Below, piece after piece: positions 26,791 to 37,650 of a stretch of DNA of 64,000 nt. This stretch comes from JAFNAG01 sp963824985. Lineage in GTDB: Bacteria; Acidobacteriota; UBA6911. The DNA lies in assembly GCA_963824985.1 (NCBI GenBank), contig CAWGRQ010000031.1:124001-188000 (forward strand). Direction: 5' to 3'. Made by a program: the position numbers and the translations under genes. Numbering within the stretch: the stretch's first letter is position 1; each line of letters starts with the position of its first letter. A model generated the notes under the pieces. The model did not search any database, was not told the origin of the DNA, and saw nothing but the letters and a program-made list of their open reading frames with translations.

Positions 26791-27267
26791 ATGAAATCCC
26801 GACTTTGTGTTTTGGCAGCCGTCGCGGTTGCGCTCCTGATTCCTTTGGTTTCAGCCCATGGCCAGACGGCCGAGGAAATCACCAAAGAGAAGATCCTCAC
26901 CAGCGCCCCGGCATGGCAGGAAAAGTACGACCAATATGACCCGCAGGCGGAGATGGTGGACGCGTTAAAGACCAAACTCGGGCCCAATATGAAGGTGGAT
27001 GTCTACCTGGGCTTGTGGTGCCCGGACTCGCGCAACAATGTGCCTCCGTTCCTCAAGATCCTGGATCGCGTGGGGACCGGCGTGCCGGTCCGATATTACA
27101 ACGTGCCGAGAAAGGCAAGCCGGGATGTCAAATTCTATGTCGAAGAGATGAACGTGGAGCGGGTGCCGACCTTCATTTTTTACCGCGACGGCAAAGAGAT
27201 CGGTCGCATCATTGAAAACCCCAAGACGGGGATGCTCGAAGACCTCATGGATATACTTTTTAAATAG
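26791..27267 (+). CDS. Secreted thioredoxin-fold protein with a CxxS site
   Basis: A 158-residue periplasmic protein. A signal peptide (residues 1-24) is followed by a thioredoxin-like domain. LGLWCPDSRNN (C77, S80) occupies the place of WCxxC, and the cis-Pro segment is VERVPTFIFYRDGKEIGRI. With only the N-terminal cysteine it cannot form the normal disulfide; monothiol CxxS proteins act as isomerases, glutathionylated carriers or non-catalytic binders. It belongs to a thioredoxin-like group common in secreted Bacteroidota and Acidobacteriota proteins. AAGGAGG lies upstream of the ATG. Confidence 0.82.
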   Translation: MKSRLCVLAAVAVALLIPLVSAHGQTAEEITKEKILTSAPAWQEKYDQYDPQAEMVDALKTKLGPNMKVDVYLGLWCPDSRNNVPPFLKILDRVGTGVPVRYYNVPRKASRDVKFYVEEMNVERVPTFIFYRDGKEIGRIIENPKTGMLEDLMDILFK

Positions 27268-27348
27268 TTTCTGTCGCCGCCAAACAGGATTGCATCCCCT
27301 GCCACGAGGATCACCGGAAATAGCCCCCGGCACTCCGACTCCCATCCT

Positions 27349-30300
27349 CTAAAAATTCAGTTTGAGCGCCAGCTGGATCTGGCGCGGCGCGAACGCCGCG
27401 GTATATCCGGAAAATTCCGTTACGCGCCCCCCTCCCGCCACCACGCGGAAAGTAGGCAACTGCACCGGGCGCGCGACCGCGCGCGGAACCAAGGGGTTGG
27501 CAGGGTTCGGGATCAGCAGCGTCTCGCTCTTCACGATATTGTTGACCCCCGAAAAATTCGTGTGATTGAAGAGGTTGAACGCTTCGAATGACATTTCAGC
27601 GTTCAGCCGTTCTTTCAAGTAGAAGCGTTTGGTCAGGCGCAGATCAAAGTTCACGTAGTCCGGGCCGATTCCGGTGTTCCGACCCGCGTAGATTGCCGGC
27701 TGCCCTTCGGTGACCAGAAATGCGCGGTCGGTATCCTCATTGTCGCCATTGGCGTCATAGCCCACCTGAAGATTCCATGGACGTCCGCTGCCGATGGTGA
27801 TAATCGGCGCCAGGTTTACGTCGGCGAACATGCGGCTGTACCAGGGATTCCCCGAGCCTCTCTGGAACGGTGTTTCCAGGACGCCGTGGAATACGAGGCG
27901 ATGCCGCTGGTCGATCAGGGACAAGGCGCGTTCGGCCCGGACATTATCGTTGCTGTTCGGCTTGTAGTTAAGCAGGATGTCCGTGGCGGTGTCGATCGCC
28001 TTCCCGAGCGTATACGCCATGGCAAAGCTGTAGTGATGGCTGAAGCGCTTGTTCAATTCGACGGTCCCGCCGTGATAGATAGCCTCTCCTGACGATTCCA
28101 CCTGATTGACCTGGAGCAGGAGCGGATTGATCGGCTTGTATTTGGGAATTCCCAGATCGGGATCGAGGCCGGAACGCGTCACATTGGTGTCGCGCAGGCG
28201 CAATACCTTGTTGGCCTTGTTGAAAATGTAGTTGGCCGAGATGGCCCAGTCGCTCCCCAGCTGGCGATCGATGCCGAAACTGGCCTGTGAGCTGTAAGGG
28301 TTCTGAATTACGGGATCGACACTGAAGACGGCGGCGAAGGGGGCCTTGGGACCCGGCGTGATGCCGAAGGGGGCAAGATTGGCTTCGGTTATCTTCTTCG
28401 GCCCCACCTTGCCGTCCGGAGTGATGAAAAAGCCCTGCGGCAGGAGCGTCTGATAGATGGCGATCGAAGTGGTCGTCGGGGGCAGTCCCGGGAACCCCGG
28501 TGGCCGGAACGGCCACCTGGAAGATGCCCGCATCCTGGCTCAGCACCCTCGAGATGAACGCCACGGCCTGGTAGAGGGGAGCATAGTAGAGACCGTACCC
28601 GCCGCGGACGACGGTTTTCCCGTCGCCAAAGGGATCCCAGCTGAATCCCAGGCGCGGCCCCCAGTTGTTGTGGTCGCGGTGAATCCCCTCCGGCTGCAGT
28701 TCCACATCGTAACGCAATCCCGCCTCCAGCGTGAAATTCTTCCCCAGGCGCATGCTGTCGCGCACATAGTAGGCCATCTGGTTGGCGGTAATCTTGACCT
28801 TCGGGTTGCCGTATCCCTGAATGAAGAAGTAGGGGAGCCCCAGGTTGAACGTCTGCAGCGGGGTGAAGGGCGCAACCAGGTTCGGAATCTCCGAGGCTTT
28901 GCCGTTGAGCGCCAGCTGCACGATCAGCTTGGTGTAATCGGTGGAGATTTTCGCGCCGGGCCGGCAATTGCGCATTCAGCCCGGCCACGATGTTCCCGTA
29001 GGCCAGCGGCACCGGGATGTTGGAGCCGAAACGCACGGATCCGCCAAAAAAGATCTCCGTGTCGGAACCGACCTATGATATGGCTGATGTCGAAACCCGA
29101 CCTTCATGCTATGACGTCCGTAATTGAACGAGAGGTTGTTCGACGAACTGGTAGCGGTCTTCGGTGCGCGCAGCGAGTCGATGTTGTAGTTGCGGCCGAA
29201 ATCGCCGATCCCGGAAATGGAGAGGTTCGGGCCGTTGCGGTCGACCGGAATGGAATTGAAATGCGGCGCTGGAAAATTGGAAGCGCCCCTCGTTTACGAT
29301 CCTCGGGTTGAAGACGTTGGTGTCCGACAGCACGATGCCGGTGTCGCGGGTGCTGTTGTTGGCGCCGTTGGTGCGGGCACGCAGATTGGCGATGACGAAT
29401 CCTTCATCATAGGTGTCGGCGACGCTGAATCGGGCATTGATTTGATTCTTCTGGCTGAAGGCGTGGTCCACGCGGAACATGCCGGTGGTGAACTCCGAGA
29501 AGAACGGTTTTACCCCGCTCTCCTGATCGAGCAACTTGTGCGCCAGGGATGTCGGGCCGAGGGTAAACACGCTCGACATCGCCTGGGCAAGCGCCCGGGC
29601 ACCGGAATATCCGCGCTGGGAGGCAGGGTGGCGATCGGCGGCCACGAGAGATGCCTGTCCGTTGTCGGTTGAAAGACCGCAGGATTCTGGTTGAAGGGCA
29701 GAAATTGCGATTCCGTGCGGTCCAGGCGTTCGAACGAACCGAAATAAAATGTCTCGGTCCCTGACGAGCGGCCCGCCCAGTGTCAGACCATACTGGATGC
29801 GGGAGAACTGTGGGTCGATGTCGCTGAAATCAGGTCCGAAGGCGAAGGCGTTCCGGGCATCAAGCCGGTGATCGCGCCAGTAGAAGAACAGGTTGCCGTG
29901 CAGGGTGTTGGTCCCGGACTTGGTGACGATATTTATCAGACCGCCACTGGCATGTCCGAATTCGGCGCTGAAATTGCTGCGATTGATCTGAAACTCCTGG
30001 ATGGCCTCCTGGCTCAGGGTGTTCCGCACGCTGCCGCCGGAGTAATCGTTGTTGTCCGCGCCATCGATCGTGACATTGTTGCTGCGTCCGTTTGCCCGGA
30101 GAACGAAAGCCCGAATTGGGCAGCATCGGCAATCCGGCATTGGACAGTGAATTCTGGGTGGTGACCCCCGGAGTCAGCAACGAAAAGTCCAGATAATTCC
30201 GTCCGTTGATCGGCAGGCTCTGAATATCCCGTTCCGCTACCACGGTGGACTGCTGGCTCCGTTCGGTTTCCACCAGAGGCACGGGCCGGTCACGACGACC

Positions 30301-30661
30301 TCCGTGGCGGTCCCGCTGACCTGCATTTTGAAGTCAAGGACCAGGCGTCTGGCCCACGGTCAGCGTCAGACCCTTGCGGATCTGGGTGGCGAAACCCGGG
30401 AGTTCCGCCTTGATCTGTACTCCGCCGCCGGCGGCAGCAAGGGTACGGCATACTGTCCGTTCTGATCGGTGACGATTTGCCGCAACATGCCCTTGTCGGT
30501 ATGCGTGACGGTAATGGTGACCCCGGGGAGCAAGGCCCCGGTCTGATCCGTCACCTCCCGTGCATATCCGCACTCGAAACCTGCGACTGAGAAAAGGCGC
30601 TGCCGGTGAGAAGGAACATCAAGACAACAATCATGCACGCTGGCCTACGATCCATATACAT
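27349..30661 (-). pseudogene. OAR-like TonB-dependent outer-membrane receptor, frameshifted
   Basis: Read through several frames, the locus encodes about 1,080 residues. These are a signal peptide (CMIVVLMFLLTGSAFSQ), a carboxypeptidase-regulatory domain (TDQTGALLPGVTITVTHTD), a plug (INGRNYLDFSLLTPGV, then DGADNNDYSGGSVRNTLSQ and GHASGGLINIVTKSGTN) and a beta-barrel ending in RQIQLALKLNF with a terminal Phe. The frame shifts roughly near 30560, 30430, 30160, 29720, 29280, 28980 and 28520. The last 394-residue segment is intact. This OAR type is hugely expanded in Acidobacteriota, usually for glycan or peptide uptake. It is either a recent pseudogene or a sequencing-error cluster, as at the M3 locus. 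Confidence 0.82.
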
Positions 30662-30788
30662 TTTCACCCTGATCCGTAGTGGTAAACTATGTCCCGACCC
30701 GAATTCAATCCAATGGATTGCGTTACTTTGTATCGCGATAGGCCGCTCAGAGCAAGCAGATTCCATACATTTACATGTTCCCCTTTTT

Positions 30789-32534
30789 TTATTGCCAATC
30801 GATCAGAAGCAGGGATCGCCAGAGGTAGAGACCGGCGGCGATGGCCGTGGCGAGCAAGATTGTGCCCTGGCCCCAGGCTCCAAACAGGAGCTTCCCGATG
30901 CCGAAAAGACACGAGTACACCATCACAACTCCGGCCAGCCAATCGAGAAACAATCTCCCGTATCCCCGGGTGCCCTGCACCTCCGGCACAAGCGCCGCGA
31001 TCGGCTTCCAGAAGACCCCCCCGGGATGAACCCGGCGATAAAACCTTTTCAACGTCTCGACGTCGGTCGGCTGGGTCAGGAACGTCGCCATCAGCCAGAC
31101 AATCGTGGTGAAAAGACAGATGTAATAGAGAGACTCGGGAAATACAATCCGGGTCATGAACCTGATGTAGGAGTAAGCGAACACCGGAGCGATCATGGCG
31201 GCGATCTCGCTCCAGGCGTTGATCCGCCACCAGAACCAGCGCAGGATCAGTACCAGGCCCACGCCGGCGCCGCACTCGATGATGAACTCCCAGGCGCCGG
31301 AGATACGCTCGAGATACCCGGTGATGAGCATCGACAACGCCATGATCAGGAGTGTAGTAACTCTCGAGACTCCGACCAGATGTTTTTCCGAAGCGGATGG
31401 GCGCACAAAACGGCGATAAAAATCATTGATCACATAACTGGAACCCCAATTCAGCTGGGTGGCGATCGTCGACATATAGGCGGCAAAAAAGGAAGCCACC
31501 AGCATTCCGCGCATCCCGGAGGGGAGAAAATCGCGCATCGCATAGATATAGCCGAGACGCTTCTGTTCCGGGCTCAGATCGGGGTACAGAACAAGGGTGG
31601 CGAGACCCACCAGGATCCAGGGCCAGGGGCGCACGCAGTAGTGAGCGATCTGGAACCAGAGCGTCGCCAGGACGGAGTGTCTCTCATCCTTGGCCGACAT
31701 CATACGTTGGGCCACATATCCGCCCCCGCCCGGTTCGGCCCCGGGATACCAGCTGGCCCACCATTGAACCCCGACATAAGCGAGAAATGCGGTCACCGAG
31801 ATGGCCAGGGCCCCTCCGGGACCCGGCGCGCCTTCGGCGCCGATCACCGGGGTAAACCGGAAAGCCCACTCGGGAAGCCGGGCCTGAAGCCCGGCGATCC
31901 CTCCGACCTGCGGCAGCCGCAATACGACCACCGCGACCATGATGGTTCCGGCCATTGCAATCACAAATTGAATCACATCCGTGACCGCCACACCCCAAAG
32001 CCCGGAAAGGGCGGAATAGAGCGCGGTGACGAGGAGAGCTGCAGCCACATAGAAGAAGACGGCTTCCCGTGATATGCCGAACATCCCCTGCAGGATCGAG
32101 GCCATTGCCAGATTCACCCAGGCCATGATCACACAATTGATGAACAGTCCCAGGTACAGGGCGCGAAACCCGCGCAGAAATGCGGCCGGTCTTCCGGAAT
32201 ACCTGAGTTCGGCAAACTCCACATCGGTCATGATCCCCGCCCGGCGCCACAACCGGGCAAAAAAGAAGACCGTGAGTATCCCGCCGAAGAGAAAATTCCA
32301 CCACAGCCAGTTCCCCGCGATCCCGTTTCGGGCCACGAGCTCCGTCACCGCCAGCGGTGTGTCGGCCGCGAATGTGGTCGCAACCATGGAGGTTCCCGCG
32401 AGCCACCAGGGAAGATTCCGGCCCGAAAGAAAATACTCGTTGGTGCTCGATCCCGCGCGCTTCGCGTAATACAACCCGATGGTCGCGCTGAGAACAAAAT
32501 AAGCGGCCACAACCAGCCAGTCGATACCCGTCAT
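30789..32534 (-). CDS. Sodium:solute symporter (SSS family)
   Basis: A 581-residue inner-membrane symporter with about 13 predicted helices. The N-terminus TGIDWLVVAAYFVLSATIG and the segment FFLSGRNLPWW-like (EYFLSGRNLPWWLAGTSM) are hallmarks of the SSS (SLC5) family; VTDVIQFVIAMAG and SYVINDFYRRFVRP are also typical. It uses the sodium gradient to import sugars, polyols or related solutes. The ATG at 32534 has GGAG upstream; the longer reading to 32570 lacks support. It lies just upstream of the broken TonB receptor on the same strand, so outer- and inner-membrane uptake may once have been paired. Confidence 0.9.
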   Translation of the reverse strand: MTGIDWLVVAAYFVLSATIGLYYAKRAGSSTNEYFLSGRNLPWWLAGTSMVATTFAADTPLAVTELVARNGIAGNWLWWNFLFGGILTVFFFARLWRRAGIMTDVEFAELRYSGRPAAFLRGFRALYLGLFINCVIMAWVNLAMASILQGMFGISREAVFFYVAAALLVTALYSALSGLWGVAVTDVIQFVIAMAGTIMVAVVVLRLPQVGGIAGLQARLPEWAFRFTPVIGAEGAPGPGGALAISVTAFLAYVGVQWWASWYPGAEPGGGGYVAQRMMSAKDERHSVLATLWFQIAHYCVRPWPWILVGLATLVLYPDLSPEQKRLGYIYAMRDFLPSGMRGMLVASFFAAYMSTIATQLNWGSSYVINDFYRRFVRPSASEKHLVGVSRVTTLLIMALSMLITGYLERISGAWEFIIECGAGVGLVLILRWFWWRINAWSEIAAMIAPVFAYSYIRFMTRIVFPESLYYICLFTTIVWLMATFLTQPTDVETLKRFYRRVHPGGVFWKPIAALVPEVQGTRGYGRLFLDWLAGVVMVYSCLFGIGKLLFGAWGQGTILLATAIAAGLYLWRSLLLIDWQ

Positions 32535-32877
32535 GTGAGCTCCGGCGTAATGTGCCCTATCTTTTGCCACGATTTGATCAGATTATCATCAAGTATTCTT
32601 CGGTCCGGCGTGTCTCACACCTGCGGCCTGCGCTTGCGCTACCCAAGCCTGCCCACCAGACCTGCCTTCTCATGAAGCAAGGATCGCAATAGATCTGCGG
32701 ACACGGAAGAACGCTGATGAATACAGATCGGCACCGGGCGTTTTTATTGATATTTTGCCGTGACGTTGGCAAAAATGCGGTTTGCCGGTGATTGCCACCA
32801 CACCTGGAATCTCGATGGCCTGCACCCATCGAGATGCGGATGGCGCATTCCGAAGCCTTGCACTATACTCCGCCATC
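32535..32877. other. Divergent intergenic region, 343 bp
   Basis: This stretch separates the divergent symporter and URO-D genes. No gene, clear promoter pair or repeat was recognised. In-frame extensions of both neighbours enter it but lack ribosome sites. Confidence 0.5.
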
Positions 32878-34056
32878 ATGGAAATGACGGGCAAAACCCG
32901 GCTGGCGGCGGCTATGCGGCATCTGCCCGTGGACCGGATTCCGGTGATGTGCCAGCTGTCCCTGGGACACTATTTTCTCAACACCCCAATCCCCGCCATC
33001 GAGATATGGCACTCGACGGAAGGCTTTGGAGAGGCCTTGATCGAACTGCAGCGGCGGTATCATTTCGACGGTATTCTGATCAACCTGCCGGGACGGGACC
33101 AGGCCTGGCGTTCCCATATCGCCCGGATCGAAACCCGGGGGGAGGCCACCGTTCTCCGCTGGAAAAATGGCTGGCACACGGTCTGCCCCGCCGATGACAA
33201 TCCCCATACCTTCCGCAACAGCGGGCAGGAATTCCATGTCTCGTTCGACGAGATCAATCCCGATCTGCTTATTTATGTCGAGCCCCACGATCTGGGCGGC
33301 ATCAAGTACCCTCCGGCGTGGGGATTTTCCGACAAACGCCCGGCGCCGGATGATTTTTTCCCTCCATGGCATTTCGACACCATCGATTACGTCATCGATC
33401 GCGCCGGAGGCGCAGTCTCCATCCACGGGGAGGTTTTCTCTCCCTTCACCCAGTTTCTCGAACTCCTGGGGTATCGACCGGCCCTGACGGCTCTGATCCG
33501 GGACCCGGAAAAGAGCAAAGCCTGCCTGGCGAGTTTGACGCGCGGCGCCATCGCGCTTGGTTGCGGCCTTGCGGCCCATGGTGTCGACGCCATCCTCATC
33601 TCGTCCGCCTTCGCCGGCAGCGGGCTGATTTCGCCGCAGCATTACCGCGAGTTTGTCCTCTCGTTTGAGCGGATGATGATCCGGGGAATCAAAGAGAAAT
33701 ATGACATACCGGTATATACTCACACCTGCGGGCGCATCTCCGACCGGCTTGAGTTGCTCGCCGAGACCGGCACCGACGGCATCGACACGCTCGATCCGCC
33801 GCCTCTTGGAGATGTCGATCTGGCCGACGCCAAGCGGCGGATCGGCAGCCGGCTGTTCATCAAGGGCAACGTGGATCCGATCAATTTCCTCCTTAAAGGG
33901 AACCCGGCGCAGGTATTCGAAAATGCCCGGCACTGCATTTCCGTCGGGTCCCCCGCAGGAGGTTATATTCTCAGTTCGGCCTGCTCGATTCCGCCGCGAG
34001 CCCCGGCGGAAAACGTCGCGATGATGTTCGCGGCTGCAGTTTCGGATGGACGCTAA
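32878..34056 (+). CDS. Uroporphyrinogen decarboxylase-family (MtaA/CmuA-like) protein
   Basis: A 392-residue TIM-barrel protein of the URO-D superfamily. It carries the Zn-thiol motif of corrinoid methyltransferases, HTC (H282, C284) with a distal C369 in SSACSIPPRAPAEN. Haem-biosynthetic HemE lacks this motif. MtaA/CmuA-type proteins move methyl groups between cobalamin and thiols. Many acidobacterial and planctomycetal homologues sit in sugar or methoxy-compound clusters, as here beside an SSS symporter and a glycosidase-like gene. The start at 32878 is the family-typical MEMTGKTRLAAAM. Confidence 0.85.
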   Translation: MEMTGKTRLAAAMRHLPVDRIPVMCQLSLGHYFLNTPIPAIEIWHSTEGFGEALIELQRRYHFDGILINLPGRDQAWRSHIARIETRGEATVLRWKNGWHTVCPADDNPHTFRNSGQEFHVSFDEINPDLLIYVEPHDLGGIKYPPAWGFSDKRPAPDDFFPPWHFDTIDYVIDRAGGAVSIHGEVFSPFTQFLELLGYRPALTALIRDPEKSKACLASLTRGAIALGCGLAAHGVDAILISSAFAGSGLISPQHYREFVLSFERMMIRGIKEKYDIPVYTHTCGRISDRLELLAETGTDGIDTLDPPPLGDVDLADAKRRIGSRLFIKGNVDPINFLLKGNPAQVFENARHCISVGSPAGGYILSSACSIPPRAPAENVAMMFAAAVSDGR

Positions 34057-34094
34057 CCGATTGACATGCTCCATTTTATCCAGGTGAATTACCT

Positions 34095-35668
34095 ATGACG
34101 ACACAAACGAACTTCCCCTCCGGCATTCCGGCGATGCGCCGGCGCGATTTCATGAGGAATGTGGCCATCGCCCTCGGCGCGGGAGAGACGGCTCTGGCCC
34201 GATCCGGGACGGTGATACCCGCGCCCCGGCCTCACCGCGACGATGTTACGGAAATGCCGGCCGGTCAGGCGCAGGCGGCACTCTTCAACGGCATCCAGAT
34301 GGGTCCGCACACGATGCTCGATGAAGGCATCGAGCCTTGTCTTGACCTGATCAGGGAAACCGCGGACATTAATGCCGTGTTCACCTACAGTCATGCCTTT
34401 CACGGCGACCTCCGCAAGCCGGCCAGCGCTCTGGCCCCCGATCACGGCAAGCCGCCGCGGGTGAATCGCAGTCCGCTCCCTTCGGTCTGGGTGAAGCACC
34501 ACGATCAGTATTTCCGCAATACCCGGCTGCGCGTCCGCCCGACTGACCCCAAGCTCGAATATGCCGATCGCGACCTGTTCGCCGAAATGGTCGAGCCGGC
34601 CCGGCGGCGCGGCATGAAGGTCTATGCGCGCATCCTGGAGAGTTCGGGCAACGCAATCGATAACTTTGCCGAGGTCGTCACCATCGATGTCTACGGGAAA
34701 CGCACGCGCGTGGGGTGCTGGACAAATCCCGACTACAAAAACTTCTGGGCCGCCGTCGTGGAGGACATGTTCCGCAGTTACGATCTGGACGGATTCCAGT
34801 GGGGCGCGGAACGTATGGGTCCGCTCATGAACGTCATCCTGCCGTGGAACGACACGCCCGCCCACCTGCTTTTGCGAGCATTGCATCGCCCGCGGCAAGG
34901 CCAAAGGCATCGACCCGGAACGCGCCCGCGAAGGGTTTCGGAAGCTATTCGAGTTCGTCCGCAAGCTGATCGCCGGCGATCCCAAACCCGCGGAAGGCGT
35001 GTTCACGGTTTTCCTGCGCCACCTGATCCGATACCCGGAAATCCTGGCCTGGGAATACCAGTACCGCCTGTCGCGCGAAGAGGTGATGAAGGGCATGTAC
35101 GACACGATCAAATCGATCAAGCCGGGAGCCCAGGTCGGGTGGCACGTCGACCACCAGCCTTCGAGCTGGGACATCGTCTATCGCGCCGAGATGAGCTACG
35201 AGGAAATGGCCCCATACTCCGATTTCATCAAGCTCATCCTGTACCACGGAGTGCTCGGTGGGCGCATCCGCTCCTGGTATCTGGACCGGTTCCAGCGAAC
35301 CATCCTGAGCGAACTCTCCCTCGAGCAGTCGCTCGCAATTTACTATGCCTTGTTCGGATACGACCCCAAGACTCGAACCCAAGGTCAACGATCTCGCGCG
35401 GCAGGGATTTTCGCCCGACTACGTCTTCCGTGAGACGAAGCGCAGCGTGGCGTCGGCAAACGGGAAGACCAGGATCTATTCGGGCATCGGCTTCGACGTC
35501 CCCGGAAGCCCGCCTGAAGATCCGGAAAAGATCTACCAGGCGACTCTGAAGGCTTTTGAAGCCGGCGCCGGCGGCGTGGTCGTCTCACGCGAATACGAGG
35601 AGATGCGGGTTCCGAATCTCAAGGCCGTCGGCCGTGCCATCCGGGAATTGGCACAGCGCGCCAAATAA
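34095..35668 (+). pseudogene. Tat-exported glycosidase-like protein, two frameshifts
   Basis: The first 257 codons start with a twin-arginine signal (MRRRDFMRNVAIALGAGE) and continue as a TIM-barrel, putative-glycosyl-hydrolase-like protein (FTYSHAF, GMKVYARILE, DLDGFQWGAE). The frame changes near 34865, where the coding resumes as CFCEHCIARGKAKG, and again near 35365. It ends at 35668 with AVGRAIRELAQRAK. Reassembled, it has about 525 residues with no large gaps. It follows the URO-D gene by 38 bp in the same direction, suggesting an operon. It may be a real pseudogene or contain sequencing indels. Its specific reaction is unknown. Confidence 0.75.
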
Positions 35669-35703
35669 CCCCAACATTTTTCTGAAAGCCGCTTGGTGAA
35701 CAT

Positions 35704-37110
35704 ATGAACTCCCGATTTCATCGAATCTCCCGTCCCCTGCCGACGTTCTCTATAACCTCAAGGCTCAAGCTCAAGCCATTGATTATCGGGACATGCCTTG
35801 CCCTGTCGGCTTCCGCAGGGCTGCCGTGGACATCTACAGGATTCAGACCGGAGAATCCGGTCGGCCTCGAACAGCAAGCAGCATCCGCTCCGACGGTTGC
35901 CATGATCCTGCCGGGCGGCGATGCGATGAAATACTGGTCGCGCTGGCGCGGTCCGTCCGGCCAGGGATGGGTGGACGGCGCCACATATCCCGACACCTGG
36001 TCCCCAACCGAGAATGTGATCTGGAAGGTCAAAGTGCCCGGACGCGGTCACTCCTCCCCGATTGTCTGGGGCGACAATATCTTCCTGACCACCGCCGCGG
36101 AGGATGGCTCGAACCGGTCCGTTCTCTGTTTCCGCCGATCCGACGGCAAAATGCTCTGGCAGACAGCCGTCCCCGCGGCGGAGGCCGAAAAACTGTACGC
36201 GAAAAACAGCTATGCCTCGGCCTCGGTCTCAACAGACGGAAAGCTGGTCTATGCCTACTTCGGAAATGCCGGTCTTGTGGCTCTCGATTTCACCGGCAAG
36301 CAGATCTGGCATGCCGGGTTCGGCACCATCACCCTTTATCATGGGCCGGGAGGTTCACCTCTGCTTTATCGCGACCGGTTGATACTTTTCCAGGAGCAGA
36401 GGCTGATGGATCGCAGCATTCCGACCGATCCCGGCTTCATCGTCGCGATCGAGAAAACCACCGGCCGCGAGCTCTGGCGTCAGAAGCGCAATCCGCAGCC
36501 CGGTTGGGGGACGCCGATTGCGGTGCAGGTCGGCGATCACACCGAAATCATCGTCAGCAGCAGCCGCCGGATCGATGCCTATGATCCGGATTCGGGAAAA
36601 CTGCTCTGGTATTGCAGCGGCAACACGGTCGAGGTCATTCCCACCCCGGTCGTGGGTCATGGCATGATCTATGCCTGTTCCGGCCGCGCGGGTCCGACAA
36701 TCGCGGTCCGGCCCGGAGGATCGGGGGACGTGACCGCCACCTCGGTGGTCTGGACCAGCCCCAAAGGCTCCTCTTTTGTCCCTTCCCCGCTCTTGCTTGG
36801 CGATTATCTGTACACGATCAACGACATGGTCAGCATCGCCACCTGCCACAACGCCGGAACCGGCGAGATCATCGGTCAGTTGCGGCTGGGAGAGGCGGTG
36901 CGAGAGGGCTTTTCGGCGTCCCCGGTGGCTGTGGGTGGAAATATCTTCTTCACCAACGACGAAGGGGACACGTTTGTGCTGAGCCAGCCGCCGGATTTCA
37001 AGCTGGTGAGGGTCAACCGGTTGGGCGAACGAACGCTGGCCAGCCCGGCGCTGGTTGACGGGCGCTGGTATTTCCGCACCCAGGATCACCTGATCTGCGT
37101 CGGTAAGTAG
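35704..37110 (+). CDS. PQQ-like beta-propeller repeat protein (exported)
   Basis: A 468-residue protein. An N-terminal membrane or signal segment (about residues 18-40) precedes an eight-blade-type propeller of PQQ/BamB-like repeats. WKVKVPGRGHSSPIVWGDN, GKMLWQTAVPA, GRELWRQKRNP and GKLLWYCSG are blade motifs. The catalytic residues of quinoprotein dehydrogenases are not evident, so it is more likely a binding or scaffold protein of the secreted planctomycetal/acidobacterial type with the WSRWRGPSGQG start motif. It follows the glycosidase-like gene by 35 bp and may belong to the same operon. No clear Shine-Dalgarno sequence precedes the ATG. Confidence 0.83.
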   Translation: MNSRFHRISRPLPTFSITSRLKLKPLIIGTCLALSASAGLPWTSTGFRPENPVGLEQQAASAPTVAMILPGGDAMKYWSRWRGPSGQGWVDGATYPDTWSPTENVIWKVKVPGRGHSSPIVWGDNIFLTTAAEDGSNRSVLCFRRSDGKMLWQTAVPAAEAEKLYAKNSYASASVSTDGKLVYAYFGNAGLVALDFTGKQIWHAGFGTITLYHGPGGSPLLYRDRLILFQEQRLMDRSIPTDPGFIVAIEKTTGRELWRQKRNPQPGWGTPIAVQVGDHTEIIVSSSRRIDAYDPDSGKLLWYCSGNTVEVIPTPVVGHGMIYACSGRAGPTIAVRPGGSGDVTATSVVWTSPKGSSFVPSPLLLGDYLYTINDMVSIATCHNAGTGEIIGQLRLGEAVREGFSASPVAVGGNIFFTNDEGDTFVLSQPPDFKLVRVNRLGERTLASPALVDGRWYFRTQDHLICVGK

Positions 37111-37131
37111 CCGGAGAAGCCCCAACAGGGC

Positions 37132-37570
37132 CCTGTGCCTTGCCAAAATCGGCTGCGGGTCGAATTGGCGCACGGCGGCATACGCACAATCTTAGCTGTG
37201 GCAATGGCATCCTGGATTTAACCGCGGCGTATGCCCAGGGTCGAATTGCAGACGACTATGAAAAGAAACAGGCCGATATCCTGTCCTCACAAGGATCAGG
37301 CAAGCAAAATCCCAATTACGCAGCACGGCGTTCGTAATGATGGTGCAGGCCACTGACCTCAGCAAAGAGGGATGGGGACGGTCGCGTTTCAGGATTGCCA
37401 GCCGTTGTCGCAGCGCGAGATTTTCGAGGGCCAGCTTAGTTTGATTCTTAAGCCCAGATCTTGGAAACGAAAACAATAAAAACAACGCTTCCATTATGAT
37501 TCAAAAGCCTTCTTGCTGGAGACGCTAAAGTCAATAGTTTCAACGTGGACGGAATTTTGGCAACGGAGTG
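37132..37570 (-). mobile_element. Deleted transposon derivative, copy 1
   Basis: A 439-bp element closely matching 41408-41927. The ends are imperfect inverted repeats sharing TTGCCAAAAT (left CCTGTGCCTTGCCAAAATCG; right, complemented, ACTCCGTTGCCAAAATTCC). On the minus strand it keeps only the N-terminus of an integrase-core transposase (FLLFSFPRSGLKNQTKLALE, then LALRQRLAILKRD) and non-coding 3' sequence. The catalytic DDE core is gone. Relative to copy 2 it has lost a further block of about 85 bp that carries the transposase C-terminus. Confidence 0.75.
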
Positions 37571-37650
37571 GTGAAGATAATGTTTAACTTCTGCAGCAAA
37601 GTTCAAGCCTGGAATGATCGCGATGATCAGACATTTGCTTCCACGGTTTC

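Noticed and set aside
30606..32072. A 488-codon plus-strand frame opposite the SSS symporter
   Set aside because: The symporter frame has about 13 membrane helices and family motifs; the opposite strand reads as hydrophilic low-complexity sequence.
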